A stretch of DNA of 64,000 bases from Cellulomonas sp. S1-8 (GTDB taxonomy: Bacteria; Actinomycetota; Actinomycetes; Actinomycetales; Cellulomonadaceae): contig NZ_CP110806.1 of assembly GCF_026184235.1 (NCBI RefSeq), forward strand, positions 682,001 through 746,000, given 5' to 3'. Below, in pieces: positions 58,908 through 64,000 of this stretch. Made by a program: the position numbers and the translations under genes. Below the pieces are notes generated by a model that searched no databases, was not told where the DNA came from, and was given only the letters and a program-made list of their open reading frames with translations. The stretch's first letter is position 1, and every line of letters starts with the position of its first letter.

Positions 58908-60380
58908 GTGCGTGACGCAGGCGTGACACCCGACCCCCGTCCGGCTCCCCGACGAGGGTCCGACGGGGGGCACGTGCGCGCGCCACGATCCACCCGCCGT
59001 GGCGTCCACCGCTCGCTGGTCGCCCTGCCCGTCGGCCTGCTGGCGCTCGGGCTCGTCGTCCCGCCGGCCACCGCCGCACCGTCCGCCGACGACGTGCGCG
59101 ACGCCCGCGCCGCCGTCGGCCGCGCGCAGCAGTCCGTCGCGCAGATGGAGGTCCGGCTCGCCGAGCTCGCGGCGTCCGCCGAGGCCGCCGAGGTCGCGGT
59201 CCAGACCGCCGCCGAGGGCTACACGCAGGCCGTCGCGGACGCCGAGGCCGCCCGGGTCCGCGCGCAGGACGCCGCCGCGCGCTCCGCCGAGGCCGGTGAC
59301 CAGGCCGAGGTGGCCCGCCGCAAGCTCGTCGCGTTCGCCCGTCAGCTCGCCCGCAGCGGCGGCTCCGCGGAGGTGCTCGAGGCCGCGCTGTCCGCCGACG
59401 GGTTCCAGGACGTCGCCCGGCGCACGACCGCCCTCAACCAGGCCACCGGCAAGGCCGACGAGGCCGTCCAGGAGTACCAGGCGACGCTGCTCGTCGCCGG
59501 CACCATGGCGCGCCGCTCCGCCGACGCCGCCCAGGACGCCGACGACGCCGCCGGTGCCGCGCAGACCGCGCTCGACGACGCCGAGCGCACGCAGACCGAG
59601 GCCACCGCGTCGTTCACCGCGGGCCAGGCGGAGCGCGACGGTCTCATCTCCGCGCTCGCCGCGGCGCGCCAGACCAGCGCCGAGGTCGAGCGGGCCCGGC
59701 AGGACGCCCTCGACGCCGAGCGCCGGGCGCGTGCGGAGGCCGCCGCGCAGACCCAGCGCAACCAGCCCCCGGCCGTCGCGACGCCCTCCGGAGGGTCGTC
59801 GTCGGCGCCGACGAGCGGTGGTGCCGCGCCCGCCCCGGCTCCGGCGCCCGCCCCCGCACCGGCTCCCGCACCCGCTCCTGCCCCCGCGCCCGGCGCACCC
59901 CCGGCCCCGGCCCCGGCGCCCGCCCCCGCACCCGCCCCGGCTCCCGCACCCGCCCCGGCTCCGGCCCCGTCGAACCCCTACGGCCTGGGCACCGGCTCGT
60001 CGCGCGGCTCGGCCGGTGCCGGTGAGGCTGCGGCCGCCTGGGCGCAGAGCAAGGTCGGCCTCGCGTACGTGTACGGCGGCAACGGCCCCGACGGCTACGA
60101 CTGCTCCGGGCTGACCAGCCAGGCGTGGCGCGCCGCGGGCGTGAGCATCAACCGCACGTCGCGCGACCAGTACAAGCAGGTCCTCAAGATCAGCTACGAC
60201 CAGCTGCGCCCCGGCGACCTGGTGTTCTGGGGCAGCAACGCCAACGACCCGAACAGCATCTACCACGTGGCGATGTGGGTCGGGAACGGCCAGATCATGG
60301 AGGCCTCGCGGCCCGGCGTCCCGCTGCGCATCACGTCGATGCGCTGGTCGAGCACCATGCCGTACGCCGGGCGCCCCTGA
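58908..60380 (+). CDS. Secreted NlpC/P60 peptidoglycan hydrolase with coiled coil and Pro-Ala stalk
   Basis: 490 residues. After a signal sequence (about 38-58: SLVALPVGLLALGLVVPPATAA) comes a ~220-residue coiled coil as in RipA/PcsB-type hydrolases, then a ~55-residue stalk of alternating Pro-Ala. The C-terminal NlpC/P60 domain has catalytic Cys399 (YDCSGLTSQAWRAAGV) and His453 (IYHVAMWVG). It should cleave D-iGlu-mDAP-type bonds during cell separation. The GTG start is set by the leaderless -10 box; the ORF extends 13 codons further upstream. Confidence 0.92.
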   Translation: MRDAGVTPDPRPAPRRGSDGGHVRAPRSTRRGVHRSLVALPVGLLALGLVVPPATAAPSADDVRDARAAVGRAQQSVAQMEVRLAELAASAEAAEVAVQTAAEGYTQAVADAEAARVRAQDAAARSAEAGDQAEVARRKLVAFARQLARSGGSAEVLEAALSADGFQDVARRTTALNQATGKADEAVQEYQATLLVAGTMARRSADAAQDADDAAGAAQTALDDAERTQTEATASFTAGQAERDGLISALAAARQTSAEVERARQDALDAERRARAEAAAQTQRNQPPAVATPSGGSSSAPTSGGAAPAPAPAPAPAPAPAPAPAPAPGAPPAPAPAPAPAPAPAPAPAPAPAPSNPYGLGTGSSRGSAGAGEAAAAWAQSKVGLAYVYGGNGPDGYDCSGLTSQAWRAAGVSINRTSRDQYKQVLKISYDQLRPGDLVFWGSNANDPNSIYHVAMWVGNGQIMEASRPGVPLRITSMRWSSTMPYAGRP

Positions 60381-60415
60381 CGCCCTCCGGCGGCGCACCC
60401 GGCCGCAGACGCGAC

Positions 60416-60447
60416 GACGCCCTCCCGCCTGCCGGTGGGAGGGCGTC
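60416..60447. terminator. Bidirectional terminator between the NlpC/P60 gene and ppa
   Basis: GACGCCCTCCC (60416-60426) pairs perfectly with GGGAGGGCGTC (60437-60447) across a 10-base loop, between two convergent genes. Confidence 0.85.
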
Positions 60448-60480
60448 CGTGTCGATCAGCGACCGGGCTCGGCCGGCGCG

Positions 60481-60978
60481 TCAGTGGTTGTAGTACCCCG
60501 AGTCGATCGCGCGCTGCCGGGAGCGCTCGATCTCGGCCTCCGCCTCGGCGCGGCCCGTCCAGTGCGCACCCTCGACGGACTTGCCGGGCTCGAGGTCCTT
60601 GTAGACCTCGAAGAAGTGCTGGATCTCCAGGCGGTGGAAGTCGGAGACGTCGTCGATGTCCTGGCGCCACGCGGCGCGCTGGTCGCCCGTCGGGACGCAC
60701 AGCACCTTGTCGTCGCCGCCCGCCTCGTCGCGCATGCGGAACATGCCGAGCGCGCGGCAGCGGATCAGGCAGCCCGGGAACGTCGGCTCCTCCAGGAGCA
60801 CGAGCGCGTCCAGCGGGTCCCCGTCCTCGCCGAGGGTGCCCTCGATGAAGCCGTAGTCGTCGGGGTACCGGGTCGAGGTGAAGAGCATCCGGTCGAGGCG
60901 GATGCGCCCGGTGGCGTGATCCACCTCGTACTTGTTGCGCTGCCCCTTGGGGATCTCGATCGTGACGTCGAACTCCAC
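60481..60978 (-). CDS. ppa: Inorganic pyrophosphatase, family I
   Basis: 165 residues, the usual bacterial length. [24 protein letters not shown] is the start of the fold, [25 protein letters not shown] holds the active-site DxDxxD aspartates, and [10 protein letters not shown] with the DISDFH-like segment completes it. It hydrolyses pyrophosphate from biosynthetic reactions. The GTG start is supported by GGGAAG seven bases upstream; the longer frame is spurious. ppa-dacB-metalloprotease-tilS is a conserved actinobacterial neighbourhood. Confidence 0.96.
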   Translation of the reverse strand: MEFDVTIEIPKGQRNKYEVDHATGRIRLDRMLFTSTRYPDDYGFIEGTLGEDGDPLDALVLLEEPTFPGCLIRCRALGMFRMRDEAGGDDKVLCVPTGDQRAAWRQDIDDVSDFHRLEIQHFFEVYKDLEPGKSVEGAHWTGRAEAEAEIERSRQRAIDSGYYNH

Positions 60979-61085
60979 TGTGCTTCCCTCCACGCGTCCC
61001 CGGCCCGTCGGCGGTGGGGGTCGATGCACTTCTGGCGCGTCGTCCTCGTCGTCGCCGCTGTCTCGGACAGTAGTCTGACGCACCG

Positions 61086-62540
61086 ATGCGGCGGTACCGG
61101 GGCCGCCGCACGACGAGACGGGTGACGATGACCACAGCGGCACGGGTGGCGGGCGTGGGCACCCTCGTGGTCGTCCTCGCGGCCGGGGCGTACGGCACGG
61201 CCGACGCCTACGACGTCGTGCCGGGCATCGTCACCGTCGCGCCGCCGATCGCGGACCCGCTGCCGTTCCCGACGGCTCCCGGTGCCGTCGAGCCGACGGC
61301 CGTGCCGCGCGCGCTGGGCGACCTCGACCCCCAGGTGCCGCTGCCCGCCGCCGCCGCCGTCCAGGCCCTCGTCGACGCGCTCGTCACCGACGCGCGGATG
61401 GGCCCCTCCGTCGGTGTCGCGGTCGTCGACCAGCTCACGGGCGAGCTGCTCGCGGGCAACGTCCCCGACGCGGGCCGCGTCCCGGCGTCCACCGCGAAGG
61501 TCCTGACCGGCGTCGCCGCGCTGACGGCCCTGGACCCCGACGCGACGCTCGCCACGCGCGTCGTGCGCGTCGACGACGGCACGATCGCGCTCGTCGGGGG
61601 CGGCGACATGATGCTCGCCGCGGGCGCGGGGGACCCGTCCGCGACGGTGGGCCGTGCCGGCATGGCGGACCTCGCGCAGGCCACCGCGGCCGCGCTCGCG
61701 CTGCAGGGTGTCGCGAGCGTGCGGCTGCTCGTCGACGACTCGCTGTTCAGCGGCCCGACGACGAGCCCCGCGTGGGACCCCTCCTACGTCCGCGACGGGT
61801 ACGCGGCGCCGGTCACGGCGCTGGCGGTCGACATCGCCAAGCTGCGCGAGGGCGAGTACGCCCAGCGCTCCGGCGACCCGTCGCTGGCGGCGGCGGCGGT
61901 CTTCGCGCAGCGCCTGGCGGAGCTGGGCGTGGCGGTGCAGGGGTCCCCCGCGCGGACGGACCCCGTGGGGGATCGGACCGAGATCGCACGCGTGGAGTCG
62001 GCGCCCGTCGTCGACGTCGTGCACTACTTCCTCGAGACGTCGGACAACACGATCACCGAGGTCGTCTCGCGGCTCGTCGCGCTGGACGGCGGGCTGCCGG
62101 CGAGCTTCGACGGCGGCACGCAGGCGGTGCTGCACCAGGTCTCGACCCTCGGTGTCGACCTGACCGGCGCGCGGCTCGTGGACGCGTCGGGCCTGGCCGC
62201 GGGGTCGGTGATCGCGCCGTCGCAGCTGGCCGCCGTCCTGCGGCTGACGACCGACCCGGCCCACCCCGACCTGCGCGACGTCGCCGTCGGCATGCCCGTC
62301 GCGGGGCTGTCGGGGACGCTGTCCGACCGGTTCACCCGGTCCGACGCCCGGGGCCTGGTCCGCGCCAAGACCGGGTCGCTGCCCAACGTCACGTCGCTCG
62401 CGGGCACGGCCCTGGACGTCCAGCGCCGCCAGCTCGTGTTCGTCGTGATGGCCGACCAGACGCCCGAGGGCGGGCAGTGGGCGCCGCGCCAGGCGATCGA
62501 CGGGTTCGTGGCCGCGCTGGCGGGATGCGGCTGCCGCTGA
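61086..62540 (+). CDS. dacB: D-alanyl-D-alanine carboxypeptidase/endopeptidase (PBP4-type, S13)
   Basis: 484 residues. A membrane segment (about 20-38) is followed by the three penicillin-binding motifs: SxxK at Ser135-Lys138 (ASTAK), SxN in ETSDNTITE and KTG in RAKTGSL. It removes terminal D-Ala or cuts cross-links in peptidoglycan. The start at 61086 is provisional: TAGTCT at 61071-61076 ends 9 bases upstream, and an internal ATG at 61128 with GGGTGACG before it is an alternative. Confidence 0.93.
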   Translation: MRRYRGRRTTRRVTMTTAARVAGVGTLVVVLAAGAYGTADAYDVVPGIVTVAPPIADPLPFPTAPGAVEPTAVPRALGDLDPQVPLPAAAAVQALVDALVTDARMGPSVGVAVVDQLTGELLAGNVPDAGRVPASTAKVLTGVAALTALDPDATLATRVVRVDDGTIALVGGGDMMLAAGAGDPSATVGRAGMADLAQATAAALALQGVASVRLLVDDSLFSGPTTSPAWDPSYVRDGYAAPVTALAVDIAKLREGEYAQRSGDPSLAAAAVFAQRLAELGVAVQGSPARTDPVGDRTEIARVESAPVVDVVHYFLETSDNTITEVVSRLVALDGGLPASFDGGTQAVLHQVSTLGVDLTGARLVDASGLAAGSVIAPSQLAAVLRLTTDPAHPDLRDVAVGMPVAGLSGTLSDRFTRSDARGLVRAKTGSLPNVTSLAGTALDVQRRQLVFVVMADQTPEGGQWAPRQAIDGFVAALAGCGCR

Positions 62541-62625
62541 CGCCCGTCGGCGGCCGTCCGCGACCGACAGCGACCGACGACCCGCGACCGCCGACCCGCG
62601 CCCGGCACGCCGGCCGACCGCGGGT

Positions 62626-62631
62626 TACCGT
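62626..62631 (+). promoter_or_regulatory. -10 box of a leaderless promoter (metalloprotease gene)
   Basis: TACCGT, then GGCCCG, then the GTG at 62638. Confidence 0.6.
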
Positions 62632-62637
62632 GGCCCG

Positions 62638-63729
62638 GTGCAGCCCACCCCCCGCGGGCCCGTCGACTGGCGCGCAGCCGCGCGGCTCGCCGGCCGCCTC
62701 GCCGCCCCCGGTCCCGTCGCGGACCGCGCGACCCTCGTCGAGCTCGTCGCGGACCTGCGCACGGCGGCCACCGCCGCGGCCGGGCACGTCGTCGAGGCGA
62801 CGGGCCTGACCCCGGCCGACGGCCGCGACCCGGCTGCGATCTCACGGGTCGTCGTCGTCGACCGGCCCCGGTGGGCCGCCGCGAACGCCGAGATGTTCGC
62901 CGTCATGGCCGCACCCCTGGCGACGCGTCGCGACGGCACCCCCGTCGAGGTGCCCGACGCGGCCCGCCTGGCCGCCGCCGCGCAGGTCGGGGGCGTCCTG
63001 GCGCTGCTGTCGGGCAAGGTCATCGGCCAGTACGACCCGTTCACGAGCGCGCCGGGCGAGCCCGGCCGGCTGCTGCTGGTGGCCCCCAACGTGCTGGCCA
63101 CGCAGCGGCAGCTCAAGGTCGACGGCCGCGACTTCCGCCTCTGGGTGGCGCTGCACGAGCAGACGCACGCCCTGCAGTTCGCGGCCGCGCCCTGGCTGGC
63201 CGACCACCTGCGCGCACGCTCCGCCGAGCTCATGGGTGACCTGGCCGACCTGGCGCCCGGCGGTGGCCACGACGAGCGGTCCGCGCTGCCGCGCCTGGAC
63301 GACGTGCTCGGCGCCCTCGTGCGTGCCGTCACCGACGGCGACGGCGGCGTCCTGTCGCTGCTGACGCCCCGGCAGCGGAAGGTGTTCGACGAGGTCGGCG
63401 CCGTCATGTCGCTGCTCGAGGGGCACGCCGACGTGATGATGGACGAGGTCGGGCCGGCGGTCGTGCCGAGCGTGCGGGCGATCCGCCGGGCGTTCGAGCG
63501 GCGCCGTGACGAGTCCGCGAAGGCCACGGGCCTGGACCGACTGGTGCGGCGCCTGCTGGGCATGGACCTCAAGCTCGCGCAGTACCGCGACGGCGCGGCG
63601 TTCGTGCGGGCCGTGCGCGAGCGCGTCGGGCTCGACGGGCTCAACGCCGTGTGGAGCGGCCCGCAGACGCTGCCCAGCGCGGCGGAGATCAGCGACCCGG
63701 CCGCGTGGGTCCGTCGCGTGCACGGCTGA
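62638..63729 (+). CDS. Zinc-dependent metalloprotease of the DUF2342 type
   Basis: 363 residues. WVALHEQTHALQF provides HExxH, and LEGHADVMMDEVG downstream fits the third ligand region; VDWRAAARLAGRLA and the ISRVVVVDRPRWAAAN segment are typical of the actinobacterial family sometimes named F420 biosynthesis-associated. No substrate is known. Its place between dacB and tilS is conserved in Actinobacteria. Leaderless GTG start. Confidence 0.88.
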   Translation: MQPTPRGPVDWRAAARLAGRLAAPGPVADRATLVELVADLRTAATAAAGHVVEATGLTPADGRDPAAISRVVVVDRPRWAAANAEMFAVMAAPLATRRDGTPVEVPDAARLAAAAQVGGVLALLSGKVIGQYDPFTSAPGEPGRLLLVAPNVLATQRQLKVDGRDFRLWVALHEQTHALQFAAAPWLADHLRARSAELMGDLADLAPGGGHDERSALPRLDDVLGALVRAVTDGDGGVLSLLTPRQRKVFDEVGAVMSLLEGHADVMMDEVGPAVVPSVRAIRRAFERRRDESAKATGLDRLVRRLLGMDLKLAQYRDGAAFVRAVRERVGLDGLNAVWSGPQTLPSAAEISDPAAWVRRVHG

Positions 63730-63813
63730 CGCGACGGGGACGGACGTGAGGCACGGACCGGCCAGGCGTGCGGCAGGCACGGGCCGACGTCCCGCGACGG
63801 TCGGCGCCGGGCG

Positions 63814-64000
63814 GTGAGCGGGCCCGCACCGGCCGTGGCGGCCGTCCGCGTCGCCGTGCGGCGCTCGCTCGCGGACCTCGCGCCGGACGCGACCGTGCTC
63901 GTCGCGTGCTCGGGCGGTGCGGACTCCCTCGCGCTGGCCGCCGGGCTCGCGTGGGAGGCGCGCGCGGACGGCACGTGGCGCGCAGGCGCGGTCGTCGTGG
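63814..64000 (+). CDS. tilS: tRNA(Ile)-lysidine synthase, N-terminal part (cut by window end)
   Basis: Starts at the GTG at 63814 and runs off the window; 62 codons are visible. [35 protein letters not shown] contains the PP-loop SGGxDS that adenylates C34 of tRNA-Ile before lysine addition. Its position after dacB and the metalloprotease agrees with the conserved gene order. Confidence 0.92.
   Translation, partial: MSGPAPAVAAVRVAVRRSLADLAPDATVLVACSGGADSLALAAGLAWEARADGTWRAGAVVV

Overview
This is about 64 kb of very GC-rich chromosome (visibly above 70% GC) from an actinomycete. The gene content, the order tmk-holB, the order ppa-dacB-metalloprotease-tilS, and a CelR-type operator point to a Cellulomonas-like member of the Micrococcales. 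That assignment rests on pattern recognition only. I see no phage, IS element, CRISPR array, rRNA or replication origin. The window reads as core chromosome with some accessory genes.

Layout. 1-6.5 kb: the end of an AbiEi/endonuclease-like gene, a lipoprotein, a Gfo/Idh/MocA dehydrogenase, tmk-holB, a secreted alpha/beta-hydrolase and tRNA-Thr(CGT). 6.5-14.5 kb: a 1157-residue phosphorylase-like enzyme of the GH94 type with a near-perfect CelR box, a small protein, a LiaF-like membrane protein, a TfoX-N protein, a DUF3806 protein full of in-frame repeats, and a VanY-type peptidase. 14.5-20.2 kb (minus strand): a four-gene operon of a 67-residue protein, a LAL-type LuxR regulator, a LigD polymerase-domain protein and a frameshifted DHA2 transporter. 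20.2-31.6 kb: a PspC protein, an RsbW-like ATPase, a membrane-anchored propeller/Cys-repeat protein, a Fic protein, a ParA/MinD-like ATPase, an ECF sigma factor with its membrane partner, a 5'-3' exonuclease and a small membrane protein. 31.6-43.2 kb: a second DUF3806 protein, a 1374-residue subtilase, an HTH protein divergent from a second VanY peptidase, an orphan AAA protein, an OsmC protein, and feoABC behind an IdeR/DtxR-like box. 43.3-55.4 kb: a giant cutinase-like secreted protein, a YdiJ-like FAD/Fe-S dehydrogenase, a DUF77 protein, a RAMA-domain protein, a lipase-like hydrolase, an MDR reductase and a mycothiol-isomerase-fold protein. 55.6-64 kb: metY-metX behind a leader carrying a 7-codon leaderless ORF, an NlpC/P60 hydrolase, ppa, dacB, a zinc metalloprotease and the start of tilS.

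Cell-wall remodelling (two VanY, NlpC/P60, DacB), secreted hydrolases, glucan phosphorolysis, iron uptake and methionine synthesis are the main functional themes.

The most informative non-coding signals are: a recurrent leaderless promoter layout (TANNNT ending 6-7 nt before the start codon) at fifteen start sites; the leaderless micro-ORF upstream of metY; a CelR box in front of the GH94-like gene; a 20-bp tandem repeat abutting the fic -10 box; several perfect palindromes in promoter regions; and two unrelated intergenic repeat pairs that both have a 73-bp period.
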